Below, piece by piece: positions 35,372 to 45,300 of a DNA stretch of 64,000 bases (positions are counted from its first letter, which is position 1; each line of letters begins with the position of its first letter). The DNA comes from an uncultured Prevotellaceae bacterium (GTDB taxonomy: Bacteria; Bacteroidota; Bacteroidia; Bacteroidales; Bacteroidaceae), in NCBI GenBank assembly GCA_947167515.1, contig CAMVIM010000004.1, forward strand, positions 1 through 64,000. The letters are read 5' to 3'. The notes below the pieces were generated by a model. That model worked only from the letters and a program-made list of their open reading frames with translations, ran no database searches and was not told the origin of the DNA. The translations under genes were made by a program, and so were the position numbers.

Positions 35372-36606
35372 TCTATTTCTCCGTTTGTGTTATAGTTATC
35401 ATACAAAAAGTCGTTGTAGGGGTATTTCTGCACGTGCAGTTCGCGCACCCGTTTGTAGAGCAGTTCCCTGAACTCATCCATGTTCTCCCGTTCTTTTGCC
35501 GAAATGAAGAAGCAGTTATCATTCAGTTTCGCCATCCATGTCTTCATCAGTTCATCCAATGGGATATTTTCCTTTGTGCGGGGAGTCAGGTCATCCGCCT
35601 CCTTCTCCACCCAGGTGTAAGCATCAATCTTGTTGAAGACAATCATCTGTGGTTTATCAGCACATCCGAGGTCGCCCAAAGTCTTGTCCACCACCTGTAT
35701 CTGCTCTTCAAAATCTGGGTGACTGATATCCACCACGTGCAGCAGGAGGTCAGCCTCGCGCACTTCGTCGAGGGTGCTCTTGAAGGACTCGACCAGGTCG
35801 GTAGGGAGTTTGCGGATAAATCCGACGGTGTCGGAGAGGAGGAAAGGGAGGTTGTCAATGATGACCTTGCGCACAGTGGTGTCGAGGGTGGCAAAGAGTT
35901 TGTTTTCGGCAAAGATGTCGCTCTTGGAGAGGAGGTTCATCAGGGTGGACTTGCCCACATTGGTATAACCCACCAATGCGACGCGGATGAGCCGTCCTCG
36001 GTTCTTCCGCTGGGTGGTCTTCTGCTGGTCAATCTCGACGAGACGCTGCTTGAGCAGGGAGATGCGGTGACGGATGATACGTTGGTCCATCTCCAGCTGG
36101 GTCTCGCCAGGGCCTCGAAGTCCTACGCTGCCGCCTCGCTGCCGTTCGAGGTGGGTCCAAAGTCGGGTGAGTCGGGGCAGCATGTAGCGGTACTGCGCCA
36201 ACTCCACCTGCGTCTTGGCTGCCGCGGTTTGGGCGCGCATGGCGAAGATGTCGAGGATGAGGCTCGTGCGGTCGAGAATCTTCACTTGAAGAGCTTTCTC
36301 AATGTTACGGATTTGCTTGGCAGAGAGTTCATCGTCGAAGATGACCATACCCACAGGGTCTTCCTCGTCCTCTTTCTGACGGATGAAGGCGGCTATCTCG
36401 TCCAGTTTCCCACTACCGATGTAGGTCACGCTGCTTGGGCCGTTCACTCGCTGTGTGAACCGCTTGATCACCTTGGCACCAGCCGTGTCAGCCAGAAACT
36501 CCAGTTCGTTCAGATATTCCGCTGTCTTCCGCTCGTTCTGCTGAGGCGTAATCAGACCCACAATCACTGCGGTCTCCACCTTTGCCTCTGTAATAAACTC
36601 TTTCAT
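35368..36606 (-). CDS. hflX: Ribosome-associated GTPase HflX
   Basis: The 412-residue protein starts at MKEFITEAKVETAVIVGLI, a start typical of Bacteroidetes HflX. The N-terminal domain (about 10-160) is followed by a coiled-coil (RGPGETQLEMD.R.I..RI..L) and a G domain with GYTNVGKST, DTVGFI and NKID. HflX splits or rescues stalled ribosomes under stress. The longer frame to 36705 runs through the repeat and the promoter and is rejected. The promoter box ends only five bases before this ATG, implying a leaderless mRNA. Confidence 0.95.
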   Translation of the reverse strand: MKEFITEAKVETAVIVGLITPQQNERKTAEYLNELEFLADTAGAKVIKRFTQRVNGPSSVTYIGSGKLDEIAAFIRQKEDEEDPVGMVIFDDELSAKQIRNIEKALQVKILDRTSLILDIFAMRAQTAAAKTQVELAQYRYMLPRLTRLWTHLERQRGGSVGLRGPGETQLEMDQRIIRHRISLLKQRLVEIDQQKTTQRKNRGRLIRVALVGYTNVGKSTLMNLLSKSDIFAENKLFATLDTTVRKVIIDNLPFLLSDTVGFIRKLPTDLVESFKSTLDEVREADLLLHVVDISHPDFEEQIQVVDKTLGDLGCADKPQMIVFNKIDAYTWVEKEADDLTPRTKENIPLDELMKTWMAKLNDNCFFISAKERENMDEFRELLYKRVRELHVQKYPYNDFLYDNYNTNGEIE

Positions 36607-36611
36607 GGATG

Positions 36612-36619
36612 CAAAGATA
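36612..36619 (-). promoter_or_regulatory. Promoter -7 box of hflX
   Basis: TATCTTTG on the minus strand ends five bases ahead of the hflX ATG and decides the start at 36606. Confidence 0.7.
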
Positions 36620-36626
36620 GTAACTT

Positions 36627-36748
36627 TAAGTGAAAAGTGAAGAGTGAAAAGTGAAAAATTTAAGTTACTGTACTCTTTAAAAGTCTGTTTGATTACATGC
36701 CGCATGTGGGTAACTCAATTTTTTCACTTTTCACTCTTACTTTTTGCC
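36627..36748. repeat. TTCAC-type palindromic repeat, copy D
   Basis: AAGTGAAAAATTTAAGTTAC and its near-complement GTAACTCAATTTTTTCACTT are the arms, with GTGAAAAGTGAAGAGTG and TTCACTTTTCACTC flanks. The GCTACCGCA core of other copies is replaced. It fills the whole space between the divergent hflX and glycosyltransferase promoters. Confidence 0.7.
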
Positions 36749-36758
36749 TTAAAATCCG

Positions 36759-36766
36759 TACCTTTG
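36759..36766 (+). promoter_or_regulatory. Promoter -7 box of glycosyltransferase pair
   Basis: TACCTTTG lies 15 bases before the ATG at 36782, and so excludes the longer frame from 36644. Confidence 0.7.
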
Positions 36767-36781
36767 CACCCGATTTTTAAC

Positions 36782-38023
36782 ATGAGAGTACTAATCATCA
36801 ACACATCCGAGCGAATCGGCGGTGCCGCCATTGCAGCCAACCGACTGATGGAAGCCTTGAAAAAGAATGGAGTCAAGGCCAAAATGCTGGTGCGCGACAA
36901 GCAGACCGACCACCTCACGGTTGTGCCTGTGGGACACAACTGGATGCAACCCGTTAAGTTCGTGTGGGAACGGCTTTGCATCCTGCTAACCAACCGCTTT
37001 GACCGCAAGAAGCTTTTCTACGTCGATATTGCCAACACTGGCACCGATGTGACACATCGCCACGAGTTTGAGGAGGCCGACATCATCCATCTGCACTGGG
37101 TGAATCAGGGTTTTCTCTCGCTGTCCGACCTCAACAAGATTTTCCATTCGGGCAAGCCCGTGGTCATCACGATGCACGACCAGTGGTACTTCACGGGAGT
37201 GTGCCATCATGCCGATGACTGTACGAAGTACCGCGAAGTGTGCCACCACTGCCCCGTGATGAACGGAGGCTCTCTCGTGGACATGGCAAAGCAGGTGTTC
37301 CGGAAGAAACAGCGCATCTACCAAGATGCCCGCATCACCTTTGTGGGGTGCAGCCAGTGGATTGCCAATCTGGCGCGCACTTCCCGACTCACCCAGGGAC
37401 ACACGGTCATCAACATTCCTAACCCCATCAACACCGACTTTTTCCAGCACAGCGACCAACAGCAGGCACGGCAGCACTTCGGACTGCCGTCCGACAAGCA
37501 CCTGCTGCTCTTCAGTTGCCTGCGCATCACCGACGAGCGCAAGGGATTCCACTATCTGGCCGAGGCCATCAACCTCATCAACCAGCAGCACCCCGACATC
37601 GCTCGCCAGTTAGGCATCGTCGTGGTGGGTGGCGAGGCGGAGAAGGTGCAGTCGATGCTCAACACCGACATCTTCCCCATCCGCTACGTGAGCGACCCAC
37701 AGAAGATGGTGCAGCTGTACAACGCCGTCGATATGTTCGTCACCCCCTCCCTACAAGAGAATCTGCCCAACACCATCATGGAATCGATGGCCTGCGGCAC
37801 TCCCTGTGTGGGTTTCAACGTGGGTGGCATTCCCGAAATGATTGACCACAAGGAGAACGGCTATGTGGTGGACTACAAGAATGCCCAAGACCTTGCCGAT
37901 GGCATCATCTGGACACTCCGTGCCGACCACGACACCCTCAGCCGTCTGGCGCGCAACAAGGTGATGACCACCTACAGCGAGAATGCCGTTGCCAGAAAAT
38001 ACATGGAGGTCTATGAAGGTTAG
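36782..38023 (+). CDS. Glycosyltransferase family 4
   Basis: The 413-residue GT-B protein opens MRVLIINTSERIGGAAIAAN (donor-independent N-lobe) and has the C-lobe motif SLQENLPNTIMESMACGTPC with GFNVGGIPE. A Cys/His cluster in the middle (MHDQWYFTGVCHHADDC, then CHHCP, about 129-157) is typical of a subgroup acting in exopolysaccharide synthesis (WcaC-like) and may bind metal. It is cytosolic or peripheral at the inner membrane. The start is fixed by the promoter box. It overlaps the next glycosyltransferase by eleven bases. Confidence 0.9.
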   Translation: MRVLIINTSERIGGAAIAANRLMEALKKNGVKAKMLVRDKQTDHLTVVPVGHNWMQPVKFVWERLCILLTNRFDRKKLFYVDIANTGTDVTHRHEFEEADIIHLHWVNQGFLSLSDLNKIFHSGKPVVITMHDQWYFTGVCHHADDCTKYREVCHHCPVMNGGSLVDMAKQVFRKKQRIYQDARITFVGCSQWIANLARTSRLTQGHTVINIPNPINTDFFQHSDQQQARQHFGLPSDKHLLLFSCLRITDERKGFHYLAEAINLINQQHPDIARQLGIVVVGGEAEKVQSMLNTDIFPIRYVSDPQKMVQLYNAVDMFVTPSLQENLPNTIMESMACGTPCVGFNVGGIPEMIDHKENGYVVDYKNAQDLADGIIWTLRADHDTLSRLARNKVMTTYSENAVARKYMEVYEG

Positions 38024-38744
38024 CATCATCACCGTCACCTACAATGCCGAAGCCACCCTTGAGCGAACCCTCCAGAGCGTGGCAGCACAGACGTACCCCG
38101 ACATTGAGCATCTGGTCATTGACGGAGCATCTTCCGACCGCACGGTGGAAATGGCACGTCAATACCCCCATGCCATCGTATATAGCGAGCCAGACAAGGG
38201 ACTATATGATGCGATGAACAAGGGGATGCAACGCGCCACGGGCGACTTTCTCTGTTTCCTGAATGCGGGCGACAAGCTGCATGACAGGGAAACCGTGGAA
38301 CACATTGTGAAGGAGATGGAGCGCGGGGAGACAGGAGTGGTGTATGGCGACACCCACATCGTGGACGAGGAAGGGCATTTCTTGCGGAAGCGTCGGCTTT
38401 GTCCTCCCGAACAGCTGACATGGCACTCTTTCAAGGAAGGCATGCTAGTGTGTCATCAGGCCTTCTATGTGAACAGGAAGATTGCGCAGCCCTACGACTT
38501 GAGTTACCGCTTCTCCGCCGACTTCGACTGGTGCATCCGCTGCATGAAAGAGGGGGAAAAGCAGGGCATGAAGAACCGCTATGTCCATGAACCGCTGGCA
38601 GACTACCTCAACGAAGGCATGACCACCGCCAACCACAAGGCATCCCTCAAGGAACGATTCAGGATTATGGCAAAGCATTATGGGCTTTTGCCGACCATTA
38701 TACAACACATTTGGTTTATATTCAGAGTATTAGTTAAAAAGTAA
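38013..38744 (+). CDS. Glycosyltransferase family 2 (WcaA-like)
   Basis: The 243-residue GT-A protein begins MKVSIITVTYNAEATLERTL and contains IDGASSDRTVE, SEPDKGLYDAMNKGM and FLCFLNAGDKL, where NAGD replaces the usual DxD. This set defines a well-known GT2 subgroup of colanic-acid-like and capsule loci. The start overlapping the previous gene fits the family N-terminus better than the earlier in-frame ATG. Together the two genes would add successive sugars to one repeat unit. Confidence 0.9.
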   Translation: MKVSIITVTYNAEATLERTLQSVAAQTYPDIEHLVIDGASSDRTVEMARQYPHAIVYSEPDKGLYDAMNKGMQRATGDFLCFLNAGDKLHDRETVEHIVKEMERGETGVVYGDTHIVDEEGHFLRKRRLCPPEQLTWHSFKEGMLVCHQAFYVNRKIAQPYDLSYRFSADFDWCIRCMKEGEKQGMKNRYVHEPLADYLNEGMTTANHKASLKERFRIMAKHYGLLPTIIQHIWFIFRVLVKK

Positions 38745-38763
38745 AAAGAAAAGAAAAGAAAGC

Positions 38764-40449
38764 ATGAAGAGATTTCGTCCTTCCAGACCTGAGCTGTTCT
38801 ACACGCTCAAGGATTACAACAAGCAGAAATTCACAGCCGATCTCATGGCAGGCATCATCGTGGGCATCGTGGCCCTGCCACTCGCCATCGCCTTCGGCAT
38901 CGCATCGGGTGTGTCACCTGAGAAAGGCATCCTCACAGCCATCATTGCCGGTTTCGCCATCAGCGCCTTCGGAGGTAGCCGCGTACAGATAGGCGGCCCC
39001 ACGGGAGCCTTCATCATCATCATCTACGGCATCATCCAGCAGTACGGACTCACGGGCCTCGCCATTGCCACCGTCATGGCAGGACTTTTCCTCATCCTGC
39101 TCGGTGTGCTGCGTCTCGGCACCATCATCCGCTACATTCCCTACCCCATCATCGTGGGTTTCACCAGCGGTATCGCCCTGACCATCTTCTCCACCCAAGT
39201 GAAAGACCTCCTCGGACTCCACATCGAAGGCTCCGTGCCAGCCGACTTCATCGAGAAATGGATATGCTACATCCAGAACTTCGACACCGTTGACCTCGCC
39301 ACCGCCATTGTAGGCGTTCTCTCCGTGGTCATTATTGCCTGCACCCCCCTCATCAGCAAGAAAGTGCCAGGTTCCTTGGTCGCCCTCATCGTCATGACCG
39401 TGGCAGGCATCATCATGACCGAGTATTTCGGCATCCACGTTGATACCATCGGCGACCGCTTCGACATCAACCCCGCTGTGCCCGAGGCCGACATCCCCGC
39501 ACTCTCATGGGATAACATCAAGGGACTCCTCTCCCCTGCCATCACCATCGCCGTGCTCGGTGCCATCGAGAGCTTGCTCTCTGCCACGGTGGCTGACGGT
39601 ATCATCGGCCACAAGCACAACTCCAACCAGGAACTCATCGGTCAAGGCATCGCCAATGTGCTCAGCCCCATCTTCGGAGGCATCCCTGCCACAGGCGCCA
39701 TTGCCCGCACCATGACCAACATCAACAACGGAGGCCGCACCCCCATCGCAGGCATCATCCATGCCGTTGTCCTCCTCCTCATCTACTTCTTCCTCATGCC
39801 CTACGCCAAGTACATCCCCATGGCCTGCCTGGCCGGTGTGCTGGTGGTGGTGAGTTACAACATGAGCGGCTGGCGCACCATCCGCGAACTCATGCACAAC
39901 CCCAAGAGCGACATCTTCGTGCTCTGGCTCACCTTCGGCCTCACCGTCATCTTCGACCTCACCATCGCCATCGAAGTGGGCCTCATGCTGGCCTGCCTGC
40001 TCTGCATGCGCCGCATGGCCGAAACCACCCAAGTCAGTGTGCTGACCGACGACGATGACATCGACCCCACCGCCGAGACCGACCTGGCCGAGAACCCCAA
40101 CATCGAGCATCTCACCATCCCCGAGCATGTGGAGGTGTATGAAATCAACGGCCCCTACTTCTTCGGCATCGCCAACAAGTTTGAAGAAGTGATGGTGCGC
40201 ATGAAAGAACGTCCCATGGTGCGCATCATCCGCATGCGCAAAGTACCCTTCATCGACTCCACCGGCATGCACAACCTGCAGAGCCTCATCGGCATGTCGA
40301 AGAAAGAAGGCATCCAGGTCATCCTCTCCGGCGTGAACGACTACGTACACGGCATCCTCACCAAGAACGGCTTCAACGAACTCATCGGCGAGAACAACAT
40401 CTGCCCCAACATCAACGTAGCACTCGAAAAAGCAAAGACATTCATCTGA
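38764..40449 (+). CDS. SulP-family anion transporter with STAS domain
   Basis: The 561-residue protein has a SulP membrane domain (about 20-420; GIIVGIVALPLAIAFGIASG, GGSRVQIGGPTGAF, FGGIPATGAIARTMTNINNG) and a C-terminal cytosolic STAS domain (about 455-560) with the IDSTGMHNL motif. It transports sulfate, bicarbonate or another anion by proton or sodium symport; the substrate cannot be assigned. Twelve to fourteen helices are expected. Its stop overlaps the next start (TGATG), coupling it to the flavoprotein. Confidence 0.93.
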   Translation: MKRFRPSRPELFYTLKDYNKQKFTADLMAGIIVGIVALPLAIAFGIASGVSPEKGILTAIIAGFAISAFGGSRVQIGGPTGAFIIIIYGIIQQYGLTGLAIATVMAGLFLILLGVLRLGTIIRYIPYPIIVGFTSGIALTIFSTQVKDLLGLHIEGSVPADFIEKWICYIQNFDTVDLATAIVGVLSVVIIACTPLISKKVPGSLVALIVMTVAGIIMTEYFGIHVDTIGDRFDINPAVPEADIPALSWDNIKGLLSPAITIAVLGAIESLLSATVADGIIGHKHNSNQELIGQGIANVLSPIFGGIPATGAIARTMTNINNGGRTPIAGIIHAVVLLLIYFFLMPYAKYIPMACLAGVLVVVSYNMSGWRTIRELMHNPKSDIFVLWLTFGLTVIFDLTIAIEVGLMLACLLCMRRMAETTQVSVLTDDDDIDPTAETDLAENPNIEHLTIPEHVEVYEINGPYFFGIANKFEEVMVRMKERPMVRIIRMRKVPFIDSTGMHNLQSLIGMSKKEGIQVILSGVNDYVHGILTKNGFNELIGENNICPNINVALEKAKTFI

Positions 40450-41651
40450 TGGCAACCAATCATCCGTGTTCCCTCGCCATCGTGGGCGGCGGTGCGGCAG
40501 GCTTCTTCCTGGCCATCAGCGCCAAGGAACTGATGCCCGAACTGGAAGTCACCATCCTGGAGCAGCAACGGAAAGTGCTGGCCAAGGTGGAGATTTCGGG
40601 CGGCGGACGATGCAACTGCACCAACACCTTTGCCGAGGTGAGCGACCTCCGGCAAGTCTATCCCCGTGGAGCCACCCTGCTGAAACGGCTGTTCAAGCAG
40701 TTTGGTCCTGCCGATGCCTACCGATGGTTCGAGGCGCATGGAGTGCCGCTCACCGTACAGGCCGACCAGTGCGTCTTTCCACAGGCACAAGACAGCCATG
40801 CCATCATCGACTGCTTCCTCCGCGAAGCCCGGAAACACGATGTCCGCATCCAGTTAGGCACCAAGGTGGAAGACCCCCAAGCCCTGCTGAGCAAGTTTGA
40901 CTTCGTGGCTGTCACCACAGGTGGCATGACACCCCACCAACACGCCGCATGGTCATCTCTCCCTCTTGGGGGAGTCGGAGAGGGCTGTGTGCCCAGCCTC
41001 TTCACCTTCACCATCCAGGATGCTGCCCTGACAGCCCTGCAAGGCATCGTGGTGGAGCATTCCATTGTTCACATTCCCTCCACCCCCTTCCGCTCCGAAG
41101 GACCTCTGCTCATCACCCATTGGGGCATGAGCGGTCCCGCCATCCTCAAACTGTCCAGCCACGCAGCGCGCCACTTGGCAGAACAGCACTACCAGTCGCC
41201 TCTGCTCATCAACTGGACAGGCGAAAGCAACACCGAGGAGGTGAGACAACACATTATTTATAACATAGAGACCAACGCCCAGAAACTGATTGACAACCTC
41301 CACCCCTACGGACTGCAAGCCCGCCTTTGGGCTTACCTGCTGAACAAGGCACAGCTGCAAGGTCGCCGATGCAACGAACTGGGCAAACGAGGCATCAACC
41401 GCCTGGTCGAGTTGCTGACCAACGACACCTACACCCTCGCTGGCCGCAGTCCCTACAAGGACGAGTTCGTCACCTGTGGCGGCATCCCGTTAGACAGCGT
41501 CGATAAGACCACCCTCGAATCAAAAACCACCCCACACCTCTTCTATGCCGGCGAAGTGCTCGACATCGACGGTGTGACTGGTGGCTTCAACTTTCAGGCC
41601 GCCTGGACCACGGCATACGCAGTGGCAAAGGGGATAGAGAAAAAAAATTAG
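40449..41651 (+). CDS. HI0933/BaiN-type FAD-dependent oxidoreductase
   Basis: The 400-residue flavoprotein starts with a dinucleotide-binding fold (LAIVGGGAAGFFLAI), carries the family motif SGGGRCNCTNT (50-60) and ends with TCGGIPLDSVD and FYAGEVLDIDGVTGGFNFQAA. Members include HI0933 and BaiN; their substrates are mostly unknown and annotation as bile-acid reductase would be premature. Residues about 170-180 ([11 protein letters not shown]) derive from the same GC-rich palindrome found in rsgA and occupy the place where relatives have a short Leu-rich segment before PSLFTF. The rest appears intact. Confidence 0.88.
   Translation: MATNHPCSLAIVGGGAAGFFLAISAKELMPELEVTILEQQRKVLAKVEISGGGRCNCTNTFAEVSDLRQVYPRGATLLKRLFKQFGPADAYRWFEAHGVPLTVQADQCVFPQAQDSHAIIDCFLREARKHDVRIQLGTKVEDPQALLSKFDFVAVTTGGMTPHQHAAWSSLPLGGVGEGCVPSLFTFTIQDAALTALQGIVVEHSIVHIPSTPFRSEGPLLITHWGMSGPAILKLSSHAARHLAEQHYQSPLLINWTGESNTEEVRQHIIYNIETNAQKLIDNLHPYGLQARLWAYLLNKAQLQGRRCNELGKRGINRLVELLTNDTYTLAGRSPYKDEFVTCGGIPLDSVDKTTLESKTTPHLFYAGEVLDIDGVTGGFNFQAAWTTAYAVAKGIEKKN
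40957..40985. repeat. In-frame palindromic element in the flavoprotein gene
   Basis: TCTCCCTCTTGGGGGAGTCG followed by GAGAGGGCT matches the rsgA element with a few changes. It is translated in frame. Confidence 0.7.
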
Positions 41652-41902
41652 GAGATAAAACCTTCGTGCAACTGTTCTATGGGGAAATACAAGTCGCGAT
41701 TCTTTCCCCATGCAATGTTTCCCATATCATCCAAAAAGAATTTCTTGAATTTCTTTTCATTTAAGTATCGTTCGTACTGTGGATGAGGGTTTTTCCTTAT
41801 CCACGACCCTACGTCAAGCAACACCTCTGCACCATCATTGAACTTCAGCAAGACCTTTAGGTCACCTGCATAGGTTGCTTCATTGATTCTCAAATACTTC
41901 AT
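41648..41902 (-). CDS. DUF2442 family protein
   Basis: The 84-residue acidic/basic small protein (MKYLRINEATYAGDLKVLLK, then LDVGSWI and FPIEQLHE) matches DUF2442, short beta-rich proteins of unknown role. The start at 41902 overlaps the DUF4160 stop by four bases, a tightly coupled pair. DUF4160 and DUF2442 genes often occur side by side, which has a toxin-antitoxin-like look, but no activity can be claimed. The pair is AT-richer than the surrounding core genes. The gene ends with only four bases of overlap with the flavoprotein stop, convergent to it. Confidence 0.82.
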   Translation of the reverse strand: MKYLRINEATYAGDLKVLLKFNDGAEVLLDVGSWIRKNPHPQYERYLNEKKFKKFFLDDMGNIAWGKNRDLYFPIEQLHEGFIS

Positions 41903-42204
41903 TTCATTCTTTTTTTGATGGTTGTACACACTACCCTCTTCTTTTTGATGAAGAAGTTCACCCATTTTGCCACAATATTATCAGCATATTCTCTGACAAA
42001 TGCCTCTGCCTGTCTTTTTTCCTTGGAAGAAAGAGGTGGGACACCTTTCTTGTCTCTCACATTGATATTTGAGACCGCTCCATTTTCCATAAGAATCTCA
42101 AAAACAGACTCATGATGGTCATGCTGAACATGAACGTGTATAGGATCATGCTCATTAGAATGGAAGAAAAACACAAATCCAAAATATCTGTATATATCGG
42201 GCAT
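41899..42204 (-). CDS. DUF4160 family protein
   Basis: The 101-residue protein has the DUF4160 core MPDIYRYFGFVFFFHSNEHD with HVHVQHDH, the PIHVHV histidine strand that defines the family, and a Lys-rich tail (IKKKRVVCTTIKKRMK). The start at 42204 is chosen because the promoter box TATATTTG at 42232-42239 overlaps the earlier start at 42234. Function is unknown; the conserved His/Asp cluster suggests metal or nucleotide binding. It is co-transcribed with DUF2442. Confidence 0.82.
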   Translation of the reverse strand: MPDIYRYFGFVFFFHSNEHDPIHVHVQHDHHESVFEILMENGAVSNINVRDKKGVPPLSSKEKRQAEAFVREYADNIVAKWVNFFIKKKRVVCTTIKKRMK

Positions 42205-42231
42205 ATCTTCTTCTATTTCTATAATTCGCTG

Positions 42232-42239
42232 CAAATATA
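42232..42239 (-). promoter_or_regulatory. Promoter -7 box of DUF4160/DUF2442 pair
   Basis: TATATTTG on the minus strand, 27 bases before the chosen DUF4160 start. Confidence 0.65.
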
Positions 42240-42331
42240 CAACATTTTTTCATTCGATGCAAGAGGTGGAAGACTGCCTTTTGCATTTTCTTCTGGAAAT
42301 CAGGCTAAAAAATATGCGAAGCATACAAAAC

Positions 42332-42363
42332 GGGCGGACACCCCAGAGTGGGATGTCCGCCTT
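42332..42363 (-). terminator. Terminator of the large secreted protein gene
   Basis: GGCGGACATCCC and GGGGTGTCCGCC form a stem, followed on the minus strand by CGTTTTG. A smaller TATGC/GCATA hairpin follows. The stem resembles the terminator after the other large secreted gene (51680-51717). Confidence 0.75.
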
Positions 42364-42394
42364 TTCGTTGCTGTATGTTGGTACAGGAGCAGGC

Positions 42395-45300
42395 TTACTT
42401 GATAGCCTGACCTGCCACGTTGTACTTCTGACCGTTCTTGTAGATGACGATGCGGCCATTCTCGAACACCTTGCGGTTTCTCAGGCTGGTAGCCTCAGTC
42501 TGCAGGCCAGCGATGGCTGTTGGCCAATCATTGCCATAGGTCGAGAGCTTGAGGTTGTCCATCGAAACCCAGTTGGCGTTCGTGTTTTCAGTTCTGAAGC
42601 CAAACTTCACCGAAGTGTCATCGCTTTCCTTCTTGAAGCGAACAACATAGTGCTCAGGCTTTTCGTTGGCAGTAAAGAGAGACGCCTTGAATTCTTGGTC
42701 ACCAATCTGAACGAAGAAGTAAGCACCTTCCACTGCTACTGAAGCGTCACTCTGCCAAGAGGCGATGAAATCACCCTCCAGTGCGTAAGCACCTGCAGGC
42801 AGTGCGCCCGTTGCCTGAGAGATTTCACCATCACCCAGCTTGAAGCCATTACCCCAAGCATTCACAAACTGTGAAATCTTCACGTCATCCTCCGTATCGT
42901 CCGTAGTGCCCATATCATTCGTGTAAGAAGCTGTTTCACGTTGGAGGTTCGAGTAAGTGCCAGAAGCGTAGTTGAGGTTCCAGCCCTCTGTGTCAGTGTC
43001 GAAGCTTGGGTTCACAATAATCATGCTGGTCATATCAACAGGTTCGCCCGTCGATGTGGCCTCATCCACCAGCTGCTTTGCCAACACCTGTATTTCGGCA
43101 TCTTGAATCGCCTTGATGGCAGCCTGCAGTTCCTCAGTCATGGCCTTCACCTCTTCAGTGAGGCTCTTCACGCCTTCAGTGTCCAGTGCGGCAATCGCAT
43201 CCTCATCCGTCTTAGGCTGCACTTCATCAGCATACTTCTTATATGCATCAGTATCTGCACCACCGTCAATGCTGATGATGTCAACAGCAGCAATATTCAT
43301 ATCATCGATAGCAGGTGTGAGTGCCTCCAAAGCTGTTTTGTTCGCCTGTGCGTCATTGAGGGCATTGATAACAGCATTCAATGCATCCCACATCTCATCC
43401 TCATGAGCCTCTAATGCCTGGGCGTAAGCAGCCTCACAAGCAGTACGGCAAGCCTTTGTAATCACATTCTCGTCGTTATCAAGGAATGCTCTCAATTCCT
43501 CCTGCTTCACATTCAGCACAGAATTGACAGCCTCAGGATCCTTACCCATATAGGTGAGTTTGAAGCCAGAGAAGAGGAACCAACTATTCTCCGCATCAGC
43601 CACTTTCTTACCATCAGAAGTGATACCAATCTTCATGTCCTCACCTTCATCTACCATGCCATAGGTTACAACCGAATAGCGTCCTGCCTTGAAAGCGATA
43701 GCAGCACCCACCATACAGTTTGGAATATATCCCCAATCGTAGCCACCATCAGCACCATTGTAGTCAAAACCATCAAACCATGTGTTAGATGGCCAATATG
43801 TGCCAGATGCAACGGCTGGACCAGGATAGCAGTTCACTTGATTGACAGCACTTTCATTCACAGGAAGTGCGTCACTCACAATATTCTCCACTTGAGTACG
43901 GAACTTATTCATGTAAAGATAGGTGTTCGTCTTCTCTGAACCATTGAATGATCCATTATTACCAGGACGTACAAAAGCATGAGTCTCAATCTTATAGAGG
44001 CCAGAAGGAGCATTCTTCACTGTCTGATAGAAATCAATAGTCGTGTTGAAACGCTCGGCTGTCATGTATTCGTTCAGACCACCCAGAGTTGCACTACCTG
44101 TCCAGCCATTGGTATTGTAAGTACCAGCCTTATAAGTACCATCTCCTTGTGGCACTGCCGTAGAACTACCAAAGTCTGGGTTCACCAGCAAACTTGTCAT
44201 ATCGGCACCTTCTACAGCACTGTTGGTGAGCGCCTCTTGCCAAAGTTCATCCACTTTCAATATATAGGCATCAGCCTCTTCCTTGGTCAGGAAAGGATAT
44301 TGTTGAGCCTTTGTGGCCATGGTGCTGACGATCATTCCAACAGATGGAGTTGGATAGCCTTCCACCTCATCCTCGTTTTGGATGAATTCACCAAAAGCAT
44401 CCATCTCATCACCTGCCATACCATTGTCAGTCGCTTCCGTATAGGCTTGCTCCCAAGCGCTTATCTTCTGATAGAAAGCCGCATGTATGGACACATTCTC
44501 TGTCAGCGTAGTCCAGGCAGCATCAGCGTTGGCAGCGGCCTCCTTGATGCCCTCCTTTGTCGAAGCAGCATTAAAGGCATCGACCGCGTCATTGTAAGCC
44601 TTGATGACTGTTGGGTTAGCCAAGGTTTCCTCCTCGTCTGCCTTCTCATAAGTGTAAGCAGCCTTATAGAGCTTCAGTGCGTTTTCCTCTACATTCTCAT
44701 TGCCATAGTACTTCAGACTTACATTCTTCCATGAAATCCAGTTGAAGTTAGCGTCCTTAATTTCGAAGCCGAAGTCGATGTCACCACCTTCTTTCACAAT
44801 GGCAATGATGGTGAAATAGTTCTTAGACCAAAGCACACTCTTGTTACCAGAGTAATAGATGGCAACCTGCTCCTGCATGTCAACCTTCTCATCGCCGAAA
44901 TAGAGGTAAGCACCCTCGAAGGCATCCAACTTTCCAGCCTCGCTATAGACACGAGCATCCACCGTAAACTGATAGAGACCAGGGGCTGCACCAGCCAATG
45001 TCTGATGAATCTTCTGGTCGGAAAGTTTACCACCAGAGCCAACCCACACCTGACGGAATGGAGTCAGCATGTCGGTACCATCACCGCCATTGTTCGCTTC
45101 TGTTGACCATGTGTTCCAGGCGGAGCCGCCAGTAGTGCCAGAGCCAGTAAAGGTCTGTACCCAAGGTTCGAAGCCTGAAACAGTGCTTCCGATAGACTCG
45201 CTAAAATCGTATGGATCATCGAATGATGCAATGGAAGAGAAGTAGTTGTTGACGATGACCGTCACTTCAGATTCAGCAGCGTTCAGTGCCTCTGTCGTAG

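Noticed and set aside
39505-40455. 316-codon ORF opposite the SulP gene
   Set aside because: Asp/Glu/Val/His-biased shadow of a conserved transporter.
40449-41651. Naming the flavoprotein baiN (bile-acid enzyme)
   Set aside because: The family is broad and nothing in context concerns bile acids; only the fold is supported.
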